Shown in pieces: positions 11,333 through 24,989 of a DNA stretch of 64,000 nt (the first letter of the stretch is position 1; every line of letters starts with the position of its first letter). The translations under genes were made by a program, and so were the position numbers. Source of the DNA: Blastomyces gilchristii SLH14081 (lineage: Eukaryota > Ascomycota > Eurotiomycetes > Onygenales > Ajellomycetaceae); contig NW_003101681.1 of the NCBI RefSeq assembly GCF_000003855.2, forward strand, positions 5,801,707-5,865,706. The letters run 5' to 3'. The notes beneath the pieces were generated by a model, which worked only from the letters and a program-made list of their open reading frames with translations, did not search any database and had not been told where the DNA came from.

Positions 11333-14300
11333 TCACCCCTCAGCATCAGTAAACACATCCGTCCCCGTATCAACAGTACTCTCGCGTTTCCTCCCGCCAC
11401 CGCCAGAGCTCCGAGAAATGATCGTATCATCACCCTCCCCAGCTTCCGTCCGACTCTCATCCATACCCGCATCCACACTCCCAGCCTCGCTCTGAACCAC
11501 ACTTAAAATGCTCTCACCATCATCTCCGCGCTCTCTCTTGATAGCCACGGACGCCCCAGAAGCCATAGAAGCCATAGAAGCCACAGAACGGGCCACCGAA
11601 CCCTCCCTCGACATTCCCCTGGTTCCTCGACTCCTTCCACTCTCCCGCCTACCGCTACTACTATGACTTATAGCACTAGTCACAGAAACAGCCCGGCTTG
11701 TATGCGTCTTAGATGCCGCGGCCGCGGTGGCCGCAGCGACAAGCTTTAAGACCGCGTTCTTCGCTTTAACCAGTGCATTCCTGCCTGTCGCATCGCTCGC
11801 GACGCCAGAGGAGATCGCCTGGTCTAGTAGATCCTTCACAAGGAGCGGTAACCCCCCATCATCATCGGAAGCGAACTGAACTTGGCCGGTGAGATTGTTG
11901 GAGCGCATGCTAGAGCGGAGACTCTCATGATCATCTACACCATCTGGTACGCGTGATCCGGACCGTGAAGGCGCGGTTGGAGGTGTAGGTGGGGATGGAA
12001 CGTGTAGTTTGCTCAGTAGGGAGAGTAGATGTTTTTTCTCCTCTTTGGTAGAAGCACTCGTCGAGCCCACTCCGAGGAGGCGTTGGAGGACATCCCGCAT
12101 CAGGGCTAGATGGAGGCTGTCGCTGGGCCGGAATGCGGCGATGTTAGTGGCGGTAGAGAGCCCAGGAAGTTGCGCTTCACCACCTAATCCGACGATTCGT
12201 CGTTCATCTGTCCATTCCGCAAGCATGCCTACAACATTCGACATGAGAGATTTGACTTCCTTTTCACCGACACTTTCATCGATCTCTCCGTCGCTGTCTT
12301 CATCGGCTTCTAAGGCATAGAAATCATCGGCAGCAGTTAAGACTGAGTGAACTACCGGCACAGCAATTTTACGCATGTGTTGAGCGTTTGCAGCGCGGGA
12401 GTGGCAGTAGACGGGCAGGAAGTACGTCAGTGCTTGTCTGAGAGCTAGGTTATCCCGCGTCCGGGGATGGAAGAATGAGAGAACGAGAGCTTGTAGGAGG
12501 GCATCTATGGAGTTCTCGTTCAGCTCTTTGATCGATAAGGGCACATTAGGGCCGGACGGGGATAAGGTTCCAGTAAGCAATAGTTTCGCCAATGCAGTGA
12601 CAGCCGCCGTTTGGACAATTGGCGGGGAACTGGTTTTCAATGACTTGGCGAACACTCTGAGCAATGGCTTTTGAAACGGGGGAGGAATGACAGAGTTGCT
12701 TTCATTTGGTGATTGAACTGGTAGAAGGATTGAAGTATGCGTTGTGAGGATATCGGCAAGAATGCGGATCGCTGTTTCTTGCAGAGCCTCGTGGCCTTTC
12801 GTGTAGCAGTGTATAAACAAGCTCATGTTCTCTTCAGCCAGCGTCTAGAAAGCGGTCAGCGGTGATTCACTATAAATATTATCGAGATTCCTATTTGATC
12901 ATCTTACCTTATCCAATAGACAGCATAGGCCCAAGCACTGAAGTCCACGCTCTCTAATAGGGGCCTCGTGGCTCCTGACTGCTGGGACCACCAGATTGTT
13001 CAGCATGGTAACTAGGTGCATATTGTCTTGCAAGTTGCCTTCAACATTTTGAAGCATACATTGCGCGATATAAAGACACTTCATGTTCACCATAATCTCG
13101 CGAAGAAGCTTGGCTTTAGCCTCTTCCTTGTTAAACGGAACCTCTTCACTATCATCCTCATCTTCCTCATCTTCATCGCCAGGGGTCTCGGATCGATTCC
13201 GCTTAGATTTCCTACTTTCCTCACTCTGTTCCGACTTCGCGGAGACAAAGCTATCCTCTGACACGATCGTGTCATGGACTTCTGCTACAGCTTCGAGCAC
13301 GACACCACAAAACTCACTTTCACCAGCGGCGTCGGGACCACAAACCGCTCGCAGAGCCTCGACGACAAGTTTTGTTACCTCCTCTGGGAGATTAGGGACT
13401 GCTAATGTCTCTCTGAGAAGAGCAAACATCTTTCTTCTGCCAACTTCGTCACTATAGTCAAGAGTAAGGCAGATATGCAGGAGTTGCTCAACAACGAATT
13501 CGCACTCGACGGTTTCTTCTTCCGCGCGCTCATCCTCTGCTGGTCCATTCAGCCTGTCTAAAAGAGAAGCCGTATACTTATGGAGGTAGTAAGCCAGTGC
13601 AGTAACTTCGGGAATCTTTTCATCCACCAAATCGTGATATTTACCATCACCCTCTTCCTTGCAGAACTGGTTGAAGCTTCGTGCCATAAACACTGTTTCC
13701 GGTGTGAGAGATTCCCAGAATTGCTCATTGAAATCAACTGCTTCACGGTAGTCAGGGCGTCCTTCCCAAAAGATCCTCATGGCCTCATGAGCAATTCCAC
13801 CCTCGATTCCAGAGTTCACAACATCTATCCGTTCTAGAAGCTCCATCAGCGCGGGCATGCTGGGTGGGGCAGTTTTGTCTGTGGGTTGTTGGCCATCTTC
13901 TTCAGCTTCGGGCCGCCCAGCGCAATCCTCGATCCAACGTTCGTAAAATAGCCTACCAGCCGCCTTCTTGACATTGTCATCGCGATCCCGAATTCCCCAT
14001 CGTAGTAGTTTTTCTCTCATGGACAAGGAGAGATGTCTAAAGTCTCCCAATTGTGGAAGTAGACGCGAGTATAATGCTCTCCGTGTTGGTGCATCCAGGT
14101 CTCGGGCCCGTTCTAGAAGGTAAGGTAGGGTTGTTGGCGTTAATGGAAGGTTAAGAAGCAACGTGCGTCGCACTTCAGCGCTAGTATCATTTTGAAGGAC
14201 ATCCAGTAGTCTATCCAGGAGCGCTGCTGCCCCATCGTTCTTGCTCGATTCGTCGTCTTCGTCTTCATTTCCGGCGAGTCGCCCAAGGCCCATGACGGCC

Positions 14301-15068
14301 TGGACGCGCACGGAGGGTTCTTTATCTCTGATGCGCTTGACTAAACCTTGTCGGATAAGGTGATATAGCTCATCATCCACAGAATCTAGTGAATTGACGA
14401 TGTGAGTCACGATCTGCGTTGTTCGATATCGGATAATCCTCTCCTTGGCCGCGAGGAGTGGAATCATGGTTGACACAATGCTGAATATCAGCCTGGAAGT
14501 AGGGGTCTCTGGTAGAGACTGAGTCTCATCTGGGTCTCCCTGAAGGAACACCTCAAAATCTACGTGATCCGTTAGGGTGTGGGAAGATGGAATAATTTTA
14601 GTCGTTGTCTAACATACCTCTCTCGGAAGCTAGTCTTAGGAAAGTCCCGAGGAATTTAATGACCCGATCTGCCGCCCCTTCTGTCTTTTTAACCCCGAGG
14701 ATTCTCAGCATGCATCTGGAAACCTCAATATTAAACTCCTTCTCCGCCACCCCGTCGTCAGCAGTGAAGCCATCGTTTATGGACTCTTCATGCTGCTTGC
14801 TTCCCTTCCCTTTCGTCTTCTCCCGTCGCAATCCACAACAACCTTCTTGTATCTTCCTTAACCGTACAACGAGTTTCCTATGGCCGGTTGCTGAACGTTG
14901 CGCATCTGAGAAAATCTCGACTATGCTTTTCCGGAGATGTGGAGACGAGGTAGGCAGCGCGGGCTCTGGTGGGATGAATACAGACGGCGCACTTCTTTCA
15001 GCGGGCGGGGCTGAAGACTTGCGAGTAGACGTCGCCGAAGAGGCCCGGGCAGAAACTCGAGCGGGCAT
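11333..15068 (-). CDS. CND3: Condensin complex subunit CAP-G (Cnd3/Ycg1)
   Basis: I read three exons on the minus strand (15068-14618, 14559-12908, 12844-11333) with introns starting GTATGT and GTAAGA; splicing gives 1204 residues, close to the usual CAP-G length of about 1000-1200. The N-terminus is Ser/Ala-rich, then HEAT-repeat helices begin (SPHLRKSIVEIFSDAQRSAT; VRVQAVMGLGRLAGNEDE; WGIRDRDDNVKKAAGRLFYE). An acidic insert (DEDEEDEDDSEEVPF) lies mid-protein, and the C-terminus is Ser/Arg-rich and low complexity. CAP-G is the HEAT subunit that, with CAP-H, anchors condensin on DNA for mitotic chromosome compaction. The first ATG is at 15068; the open frame extends upstream only through a TTG. 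It shares a 669-bp divergent promoter region with the cysteine synthase gene. Confidence 0.93.
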
Positions 15069-15737
15069 GGTGGGAATATTGGGGCGCAATCGAAACGTCC
15101 ACGCCGGCTTCCTGTACCTACCCTCGGGGACGGGGAAGGAATGCGTGCCTGGTTATTACAGATCTCAGCTAATCCTGTAGGAGGAGCGGGGCTAGATGTA
15201 TAAGCATCAAAAGAATAGTGATACTTGGTCTCAAATCAATGTAATCAGCCTATATCGGGGTCGAATGCTGTCACGGAGTTGTTGGTAGTTCATCGGCGCT
15301 GATGTTGTTGTTTACATTGACGTCGAATTGCCGCTTTAGGCAATGGGCATAAACAAAGCTAATGCACGCTGATCGCGCTAAGATAAGGGCTCTGAAGTCC
15401 ACGTGGAACATCTTGGCCCAGATTGATAATGGATGGCATGTCTCTATGTTTTGATCGCGTATAAAAGATGCATATTCTGTTCAAGACCATATAAAATTTG
15501 TCTACCTATTTCTATTTCCATTCCTCAGGGTCAGGGGCATCACATAATTGTGTATTCTCCGGCCTGCCTCGATGAATCTTCCGAGATGTACTGGTCTTCC
15601 GGTGCACGTGACTAATCTCTAGTTCCTTATCACGCAATCGATGCTATTGTACTCGGCGCTTGCAGGCTCTGTAATTGACTCTAACTCATTCTACAGATAT
15701 CAAATTTACCCGTCCATTTACTTGCACATCAGGCATC
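15069..15737. promoter_or_regulatory. Divergent promoter region, condensin CAP-G / cysteine synthase
   Basis: These 669 bases separate two divergent start codons and hold no supported gene, so they must contain both promoters. I did not find a motif that I can assign with confidence. Confidence 0.6.
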
Positions 15738-16953
15738 ATGTTCCGCACCAGTGTCAGACGCTTTGCCACCACGGCTTGCAGGTCAGCGGAGACCATTGCG
15801 CAGATTGAGTCCAAAAACGCTTATGGCATCCAAGTTTCAAAAGCCCAAGGAGTCGTGAAAGGCCTCACAGGAGGTAAGGTACCACCGATTAACCTGTGTT
15901 TTCATTTCCAACGTACGTCTAGCCCCTACATGAATTTACTGACTTCGCGTGATAGCAATTGGAAATACACCCCTCATCCGGCTGAACAGGCTCTCAGAGG
16001 AGACGGGCTGCGAAGTTCTCGGAAAAGGGGAATTCCAAAACCCGGGAGGCAGCGTCAAGGATCGCGCGGCGTTGTATGTTGTCAAGGATGCGGAGGAGCG
16101 AGGGCTTCTGAAACCTGGTGGCACGGTTGTTGAAGGCACAGCCGGGAATACCGGAATCGGCCTGGCCCACGTCTGCCGATCGAAAGGATACAAACTCGTC
16201 ATTTACATGCCCAACACACAGTCCCAAGGCAAGATCGATCTCCTACGGCTCCTCGGTGCGGAGGTATACCCCGTCCCCGCAGTAGCCTTCGAAAACCCGC
16301 AAAACTACAACCACCAAGCCAGAAGACATGCCGAGTCGCTAGACAACGCTGTCTGGACAAACCAGTTCGATAACACGGCCAACCGCCGCGCGCATATTGA
16401 GACTACAGGCCCAGAAATCTGGGCCCAAACTGGAGGTAAAGTCGACGCTTTCACCTGCGCGACTGGCACGGGCGGCACGCTAGCAGGCGTCACCAGATAT
16501 TTGAAGACTGTCAGCGATGGGCGCGTAAAGAGCTTCCTCGCAGATCCACCAGGAAGTGTGCTTTACAAATATATATCAAGCGGCGGGAAACTTATTGAAC
16601 GAACGGGCAGCAGTATAACGGAAGGAATTGGCCAGGGTCGTGTTACAGACAATCTACAGCCGGATATCGACCTGGTGGATGGAGCGTTAAATATCAGTGA
16701 TGAAAAGAGCATTGAGATGGTGTACCGGTGTTTAGATGAGGAAGGTCTTTACCTTGGCGCCAGCTCGGCTCTCAATGTTGTTGCGGCGAAGGAGGTTGCT
16801 GAGAAGCTGGGCAAGGGCCATACCGTCGTTACTGTATTATGTGATGGTGCCTATAGATATGCCGACCGCCTATTCTCGGAGAAGTGGCTGCAGAGTAAGA
16901 ACCTGCGCGGCGCGATACCTAAGCATCTAGAGAAGTATATTGTTTTGGAATGA
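15738..16953 (+). CDS. Cysteine synthase, mitochondrial type (PLP-dependent)
   Basis: Two exons (15738-15873 and 15956-16953) give 377 residues. Residues 1-18 ([18 protein letters not shown]) look like a mitochondrial presequence: basic, hydroxylated, no acids until the end. The core has [11 protein letters not shown], then [10 protein letters not shown] with the PLP-binding Lys, the substrate-binding loop [10 protein letters not shown], and the phosphate-binding GTGGT. The enzyme makes cysteine from O-acetylserine (or a related acceptor) and sulfide. The sequence around the active site and the region [11 protein letters not shown] recall the S. pombe Cys12 / yeast Mcy1 branch rather than the main cytosolic enzyme; that assignment is from memory. 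Cystathionine beta-synthase is less likely, because the protein ends right after the catalytic domain. Confidence 0.92.
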
Positions 16954-17940
16954 CTTTATGTGTTTATATGTATATATTATATATTAGCTTCTTGGATTTA
17001 GTCCTGCGGGTATGTGTAGAAGCGTTGTCTAATTTCTAAATATAAAGTCGCTGTTAGATCCTATTCAGTCTTCCTGCGAAATGATTCTTGGTAAATAGAT
17101 CACTATAGACAGCATGATCTGTGGTATAAAAGTATTTTGTTGCTGTAATATCCCCCAAAAGGACAACCTGCTACCATTTTTACATTCAAGTACATATCCC
17201 CCCTTATATTTGGATGTCGCCTTTCTATTCGCATAGTTGCAGAGGACGTTAATAAGGTAAGTGAGGGGAGATGCCATGGGCTATCGTTGAGTCGCGTACT
17301 GCTATGCCTTGTATCCAAATCCTCCCGACTGGAGGGTAAGTAGATGCCTTCCCAGCCTAGACGGAAAATATAAAATGAACCTTCTACACGCGTCGAAAGT
17401 TAGGAAACCTCCCTCATTTCTGGCGTATAGGGCTTCGCTAGCATGGCTGAGGGCGTAGGCATGACATTAATCCTGCAAGAAGCAGTGTTCGCTAGAAACC
17501 TGTGTATCTTCATACGGGCGGTTGTGTTCTATGGGATATCAAGCTTAGTAGAGAAGAAGGGGAGGGGGATTGGATTGGGGTTAGTCAGCCAATTGCCCGC
17601 TTTTCAGCTTTGCGGAGGGGGCCAAAATATTCACATTTCTCTAGAATCATTCAATTATTATTCAAATATATGTTTTTCATATCTTTATCATCATATATTA
17701 ACTCTTTTGTTAATATATTTACAATATCTGCTGTTCTGCTGTTTACAAGCTTATTACTGAGTGAGTTATAAATTTATTATTCAGCTTAAAACTCTCTTAC
17801 GGAGTTACGTACTCTGTACTCTGTACATAACTATGAGTTCAATCTAAAGTAGAACTAATGAATTAATAGATTTTATAATGATAATTGATTAAATAATTAT
17901 TTCTTCTGTGTTAAATTCGGTTTTTTCAGCAATCTAGACA
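16954..17940. other. Intergenic region between convergent genes
   Basis: No gene is supported. The region is increasingly AT-rich toward its right end (17640-17940). It contains a cluster of the short motif TACTCTGTAC and relatives at 17797-17827, which recurs elsewhere in the window. Confidence 0.55.
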
Positions 17941-19304
17941 TTAACTGTGACTCTGTGATGGAGCGTCTCCTCTGATACTACGCCACCACTCGCTTTGCCG
18001 CACGAGTTCGCCATCTTCACCGCCCAGCAAAGGCCAGTATTTTTTCAAAAACCACATCTTTGCTTCCCAACTTCGAGCGTCCCATGGCGTACCTGTCGAA
18101 ATAGGCTTAGTAGAAACCTGTCGATCCTTTTTCCCTATACCGCCACTGCCCCAACACACCAATCCGGCAAGCATGTCATGGAAAAACTCATCCTTGTCAA
18201 TCTCTTCCTGGTGTGTAATGAGATTGTTCCGTAGTGTTGGGAAGGGTAGGATATCAATGTACGGGTGATGTTGGACGGTGATTTGTTCGATGCTCGGTCT
18301 CAGATCCGGTTTCAGGGTGCTGAATACCCTTTGGACTGTACAGATCGTGTTCGTTTTGGCTGTATCGTCGTCCGAATCCAAACCCGAGCTGGGCCAGAAG
18401 AATGGTGAGAGAGAGTTGTCGGTACAGATCATCTCCTCAGTAAGGCCAACATGCATTCCGATAGTATACAGTGCAGATACAGTGCATACTATTTCGATGC
18501 GTATATTGCTAGCATATGGATCTAGTGTGGCTATATCCGGCCTAAATTTTAGTATCCTAATTTCCTCAAAGTTGAATGGACCAGCGCCTTTTGTCCGTAG
18601 CTGCAGGTGTGAGACAGAGCAGCCGCACTTAATGGTGGTCGTCCAGTATGGATTCAGCGCGCCATTGGATTTATGGTTAATGAGAAGCGAGGAGAGGCCT
18701 ATAAAGCTCGTAGAATCCCACGTGCCCAATGCCGTCGAGGTGCTATCTGGCTGTGGAACATGCGCCTCTGAATCATGTATGCTCCGCGCCGCTCCATCTT
18801 CCTCTAACCGTGGGAAAAGGTATTGACATTCTCCTGGAGTCACTACAGATGAATTGGAACCTGATGTACCTGAATCGGCATAGGGTAGCGGAACCATTCC
18901 AGTTGTATTGGGCGAAGTGCTATAGCTGCATGAGCTATCTGTTGTGACATCAGATGGACCCGCGTGTGTAACGGTTTCTGCCTCAATAGCATGGCTCTGC
19001 GTGACAGATGCAGCAAGTCCTTCAAGGCGATTGAGCCGCGCACGTAGCTTTTCTCCTAGGCAAACGATCAGTACTCGCTTTCGTGCCCCTTGAGAGAGGT
19101 TCCAGCGCCTCCATTCTGCAACCTGTTGACACGCTGGCCAGACGCTAGAGGAGGCTGGGCCGGATGGAGCTACTCACGGTACTTTCGTTGTGCTTTAACA
19201 TTCTGCTGTCGTCTCTTTTCCATGTCACGGCGGACAGGCTTTCGTTTCGTCTTCGGCCCACTCCCACCCCGCGGCTCATTTTCTTGAGCATGTCGTTGCA
19301 TCAT
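17941..19304 (-). CDS. bZIP transcription factor with C-terminal DUF3425-like domain
   Basis: Two exons (19304-19178 and 19055-17941) give 413 residues. The basic region is built across the intron: RRDMEKRRQQNVKAQRKY in exon 1, then EKLRARLNRLEGL, a short zipper, in exon 2. Residues about 140-390 resemble the DUF3425 family that often follows a short bZIP in Ascomycota, including the RPSIEQITVQHHPYIDILPF segment and the Trp-rich end (KMWFLKKYWPLLGG). Such proteins are nuclear regulators, and no target can be named. The start at 19304 is the first of two adjacent ATG codons; an upstream exon cannot be excluded, since the frame stays open to the left of it. It does not sit in a recognisable metabolic cluster. 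Confidence 0.8.
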
Positions 19305-19794
19305 CAAGTCGCCGAGACGATCGGATACAGTAACGGGTGATACCCTAAGCTGTGGAATCGAGAGAAAAGCTAGAGGAATGCGAAGGTACTGTACGTGCGG
19401 TGTGATCCTAATACATGGCTAATGTCAGCCATTTTATATGCTGATATCCAGGCAGAACATTCGCGGCTTGGTGGCTGCCTTAGGCTGCGCTAGAGTGTCG
19501 GAGAGTAAGGATTTAGCCCAATGAACGAGCACATGGATGGGCCGTCGAGTCGAGCCGGAGGAGGCCAATTCTATTTTCATTTCTTTCCCCTAAAATGTTT
19601 CTTTACTCTTGCTAATATAATCGTATGGTGACACCCCGCTACACGAGGTTGAAAAACAAGGACCAACGTTGTATACACGACTTTCTGATTATTAGAATGT
19701 TTTGTTCATATTATTTAGCTATTATGATTATAGTATTTAGGCGTAGCCCCAGTGCAAAATTGATCACTGCCAAAGCATATAGTTATACAGTTGT
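19305..19794. other. Intergenic region upstream of the bZIP gene
   Basis: I see no gene. The right-hand part probably includes the 3' UTR of the Fmp52 gene and the left part the promoter of the bZIP gene. Confidence 0.5.
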
Positions 19795-20595
19795 TTATTG
19801 CTTCCACTCGTCTCTGCCATACTTGACGATATCGGCCATTTCCAAAACCCAGTACTTTGAGGGAGCTTTGCCCTCTTCAGCCATGCGAGCAGCTGCTACA
19901 GCGGCTCTACCAATAGTAGTTTGATCCTGACCTACAGTGATCACATAAGTTAGGATTTCGAACAAAAAAAATCATTGAAATAAATAATAATTCATCCCCC
20001 CCGCGGGGGGGGGGGAGGAGGGAGGGGGTGTGTGTGTCATACCTATCATATCCTGGACGCCCTGTCCAAACACGCTCAACCATTCTACGGCGCGCTCCAT
20101 GAGCAAGGTTTTGTTTGTGTCCCTGTGGATGATCATTCCCGGCCTCAGGATAATAGCATGCTCGAAACCGACGTCGCGGATGGCATCCTCCACTCCAATC
20201 TTCATTTTCGAGTACGGCAGGTAGCGCGACGGGAACCCTCTGGTCCCGCCGCTGGAGATGAACACATATGTCTTCGCTCCAGCTGCCTTGGCTGCTTTCG
20301 CGTTCTCTATGCACAGGTCATGATCGATTTTCCACTGGTTCTGGATTCCGCCGGCTGCCGCTCTTGTGGTGCCGATTGCATTGAAGAACACTGATGGCTT
20401 GGGGGTGAGGGAGGGGATCAAGGCGACCCATTTTGAGCTATCGGCTTCTTCGATGGCTTGGAGCTTGGGCGACTGAGCGTTCGGTAGTCTCCTTGAGATA
20501 GTTTTGACAGCTGAGAATGCATCTATGGAGAGGACTGTTGCGAGGATTTGAGAGCCCACCGCTCCAGTACACCCGAAGACTGCTGCTGTAGCCAT
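19795..20595 (-). CDS. FMP52: Fmp52-like mitochondrial NAD(P)-binding protein
   Basis: Two exons (20595-20043 and 19931-19795) give 229 residues, matching the ~230 residues of Fmp52. The start at 20595 is followed by ATAAVFGCTGAVGSQIL, a Rossmann-fold nucleotide-binding loop; the upstream in-frame ATG at 20643 would put extra residues in front of the Rossmann strand. Later motifs are VFISSGGTRGFPSRYLPYSK, with the SDR-type Tyr-x3-Lys, and ILRPGMI. The C-terminal exon adds WVLEMADIVKYGRDEW. Fmp52 is an atypical short-chain dehydrogenase-like protein of the mitochondrial outer membrane fraction; its reaction is unknown. The intron contains a G/C-homopolymer stretch near 20000. Confidence 0.9.
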
Positions 20596-22399
20596 GGTTT
20601 GGAGATTTTGGGGATATATTTGGATGTGTTTCTCTGACTGCACTGTACGGGGTGTCTGATGGGTTCTGTGTCAAATAGGACGATTACTGGTGAGGTGAGA
20701 TGAGAAGAAAGAGGATGAAAATGCAAGAAATTCAAGTTATATAGTCCGCAGAACGAATGATAGCTAATGGATACGTCACAGTCACAGCCTAGAAACTCAA
20801 AAGCGCCAGTTCCACCGCAACCCTAACAAAGCTATGTGGCTGTGTGAGCCATTGCAAACCGCCAAGAACAGGCTGGATATCAACGACGACGACGACGGAG
20901 TAATAACAACACCGACCATCACGTAGCAACATCCAGGATATCCATGTCTTCATGTCTTCAATATTATTGGCTGCTGACACGACTGCGGACTCCCTTAAAT
21001 GTCACAATCTGCCAGCTCGTCACCAGCGAAGTAAGCTATTAACCCATCTTATAAAGTTAAGTCTCGGAATCTGATTCCGCTTCGCTTTTTGCTCTATTTT
21101 ATTACTCGCTGCCCGGGCCAGGGTTCGAGACGGGCGGATGGCGAGATTAAGAGCCTTTTTTTTCCTTTTCTATAATATGTCGCTTCGCTTTCATTAATAA
21201 TTGTTCAGCTAGTGTTGTTGTCTCTCATGTTTCATCTACTCTAATTTTATTTTATTCGATATTAACCAGTCATTTTAGTTATTCATTTTTCAGTCATATT
21301 ATCCCCCTTGACAAGCAGCTGCAAATAAGAGAGAATGAAAGGGAAAACGGCACGTGTTACATGTCATGGACCTGAAATCTGACGATAACCAAACCCCCTT
21401 AAATTAAATGATTGGGTACAGTAACTTATATAAACAACTATCATCTCAACTTGAGCAATGGGAATACAAAGTGAAAGCTAACATGGAATCTCTGATAGGT
21501 TAAAACAAGATTTGGTATGTTCATATTAGCGACACAAGCACAGTTAGTGAGGAATCGACCGGCAAACACTTGTCTTCATTGGGGTTCGGCTTTGCGGCAT
21601 CTGTCAAGTTAGTAATTTTAACTAGCCGGGCTGAGATTCCAATAATAGCCCTGGTAGGAGCTGTACATAGACAATCTGTTCATTGCTTCATGTGGGGATT
21701 TGCAGGTCACCGAGGATATAGCTGAGCTTAGATGGGATTGGGATTGCAGGAGAGGTAAGTTAATGTGTCTGGCCATTGAGTGGGGTTGGTTAATAACTAC
21801 AGTCTGGTTGGTACGTTCCGATTGGCCGTCGGTTTGAGGGTGCCATGCAGTGGATTACTGTGATGAACCCAATTCAGATCTTGTGGTCGTCAGGACAGAG
21901 ATACAGAATCGTCCATAATCATCTCTAATGCTCAGTTTCCCACTCCAATCCCTAAGAGGGGAATAGGTATAGGATTGACGAAGCTCAGAATGCCCCCTTT
22001 TGTGCAGTAAAATTCAGAAGATGTAACTTTCCAATAAGATTGTTATGGCACAGGAGATATTAGGAATATTCAAAGGCAATAACCTGCAGTGAACATGAGC
22101 CATTCCATTTTATGACATAGTCAACATATGGAAGGTCAAGCCCCTCACTGCGGGCTGAGGTAGCCACCACGCCGGGGATCTGACCAGCCCTCAGCGGCAG
22201 GCAAGTTATATCTGAACCTACGGTGTCAAAACCAGCAGGTTATGATAATGGCGCGCATCATTTTTGAGAGTAATTCCTTTGATATCAGAGAATGAAGGTT
22301 AAAGAACAAAGGACAAGAAAACTGCAAAGGAGAGGAACACTTTTCTCTCAACGACGAAGTACAGTCCCCTTCATGTACTGAACTGCATACATTCACGTG
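20596..22399. other. Gene-poor intergenic region
   Basis: I find no gene. The first ~200 bases are the Fmp52 promoter. The rest has moderate GC, frequent stops in all frames and no recognisable protein fragments. A (GAC)n-like run lies near 20883-20900. Confidence 0.5.
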
Positions 22400-24640
22400 C
22401 ATGCAATCTGACATGTGGGGGAGGGTGTAACGACGCGACCTAGCGAGCCTGGATGTGAGTAGGGGCGTTCAAAGCCAAGCGCAAGCTGGAGAAGCTCATG
22501 GCGAGGAAACTGGACAGCGTAAAACAGTCAAAACAAGCAGAATACTTACGACCACGACCGCAGGTAGCAGCCTCACGAAGCTTGGATTGGTGGCCGGTAG
22601 GCATAGCGGGCGTAGAATCGATGGTTCGAATCCGTCCGAGATTACAATTGCGTATCCATCACGTAGGTGTGAAAGGGCCAAGACGCAACTGTCGGCCATG
22701 CGGACTGGAAGAATATCGGAGGCATCTAGGAGAGATTCCCGACCGTTGGTGAAGCTGAGATGGAACACCGGCTAGGTTCATGAGGTGACGGCATCATTGC
22801 AGTCGGTACAGCCATCCTTGACGACAAATCCAACGGCGCGCACTCGTGAATTTTCACTGGGATTTGTTCCGGTATAAATATGCTAGGGTTTTATTCAAAC
22901 ACCTGCATTATGTGCCGTTGGGTGTCTCAAAACACATTTGCAAAATCTCACCAGTGGCTGGTGGCGGATGAGAACACAATTAGGGAAGGATATATCATTG
23001 GTTTGTGATAAATCTTCGTCCTGCCCTCTAGTATCACAAACTCGCTGGGCTTCGGCCGCTGGAGGTTTGTTAAGTTGTATGGTATAGTTGATAGGGTTAA
23101 TAGCTGCCACTGCACCGGGGAGTCGAATGTCAGGTAACGAGTGATTCGGAACCGACATCATCCTGTAACACCCCATGCGAGCGAAAACTTCTTATAAAGG
23201 AGCCAAGTGAAAAGAGAGAAGATATCAATAATATTATATCAGCTGATGCTGCATTAGGAGGGAGACACCTCACAACATATTTAACTTATGTAATGACAGT
23301 ATATCATTAAGACATTGCTGGTCACTTTAATAAGTGTAAAATAGAGGGTTCTGAACTCTTTCAAGTTGCTGATGGGATCATTTCAGGTACTATCATGTTT
23401 GATGTTGAGGGCTGTCTTTTCTACCACTGTGTAGAATGCTAAGCTAGATGAATGACAGAGTAAAAGTTGGTTCAGTGAACAACCTCGTCAATGAAGAGTA
23501 GATCTAGACTCTCTTCTAGCTCTGAGATGGCGGTCACTGCTGAGATGTGATAAAATCCAGACACTGAAATGAGAACATCGAAATTTTGTAACCCTCCTTG
23601 TCGGAATTGAACATATCGATGGTATCCTCATGCTCGTCCAGTGTTCTACCCTCGTGTATGGTGGGAATTTCAACCTTAAGGCATCGGTTAGCAGTTGAGA
23701 AAGCACTATTGAAGTTGCGGGGCCTCTCGGGGTAACGAACGTTGTACTACTAATTTCAGCTGCGTAGCCACGAGTACCTAGAAGTCGTTGAGGCGGACGG
23801 TTTTTTGGAGGCCATCCGACGTGGGTCGTGTATCTTATCATTATGCTGCCAACTTTGAAAGCTCTCCAAATATCCTCTTTACAGTTGTCACGTCCTTATG
23901 CGTCAGGCCCCAGTTGACCACCTTCGCTCCGCGTGTTCTCTGCGTTCTCTGCGGTGGATCCTCTTGCATTATTATAGATCATTTCGTTGCTGATTTGGGT
24001 GGAGGTTGTCGCCTGTGCATTCCACAGGACCCAAGGAAGGATATATGATTGACGCTCAGGGACACCCCGCCTATGATCATGGCCGGTCTCAAGTGCAAAC
24101 AGCTGTAAATTTTCGATTTGACAGGAGTACATGTACATGTACATACGACACTGCCCATTCTGTTGACTTAATGCTACCAATTATTTGATGACCTGGGTCA
24201 AGAAGTCGGGCCCGCTGATAAAATAAAGAATATCAGGGGAAGTGGCTAGAGGACATTAGATTGGTGAGACGTCCACTCCGCCTTCTGAGGGACCTGGCTG
24301 ACACCCCGAAATGATACCTGAAGACATGGTGACAGTGAACAGTGACGGGATGGGATCACTCAGACAGCCCTCCCTTTAGAAATAGGCTAACCCGCGCAAG
24401 AATGTCGAGATTCAGAAGCTAGGGGAACCGGATACACATAACCCCCGAAAAGTGTGGATTATTGTGGGAGTTTGGGGTCTTTGGCTATAGCAGGAGTATT
24501 TTTCAGTGAAACGGACGATTGTTAATAGCCGCTTTTTGTAGGTGTTTTCCCTCGGTGGGAAATTGGCCTTATGAACTATAAGATCCGTGCATGGCAGGTT
24601 ATCAAGAGAGACTCCGTCTAGGTATCGATACGGATATAAA
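22400..24640. other. Gene-decay zone with short open fragments
   Basis: No intact gene is visible. On the minus strand at about 23735-23560 a short open frame reads HEGRTLDEHEDTIDMFNSD followed by KEGYKISMFSFQCLDF. This is weakly similar to the start of a SNF2-type helicase C-terminal domain, but it is interrupted on both sides. On the plus strand at 22620-22640 there is a GGTTCGAATCC sequence resembling a tRNA B box, without a convincing cloverleaf around it. The stretch looks like degraded coding sequence continuous with the helicase remnant to its right. Confidence 0.35.
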
Positions 24641-24989
24641 AGTTTATCAAAATTGAGTCTTAACTCGGCCGGTGATAAGGTCCTAGCGTGATCTTGCTTC
24701 CAGCTAACCATACTTCTAGTTCTTCTTTAGAAAGGCTGCAAGATTGCTTGAGCCTCGCCCACCCAATCCTCGGGAAGAGACCGTCTCGGAGGGATTGGTA
24801 TAGGTCTTCAGAAGTCTCCAGTCCTCTGTACGCAGTCGAGGCAGGCATACCTCCCCCGTTGATTATGGGTGGTCAAAAGACAAAAATTAAAAGTAAGCTG
24901 GGTAAAACAAAGAATATCAAGGGGGTCTTTGCGAGAGCTCCAGCAGATAATATGTATCCAGACAGTTAAATACCGCAAGTATATACAAA

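Noticed and set aside
22590..22650. tRNA gene or SINE head around GGTTCGAATCC on the plus strand
   Set aside because: Only a T arm can be drawn; no A box at a suitable distance and no good acceptor stem.
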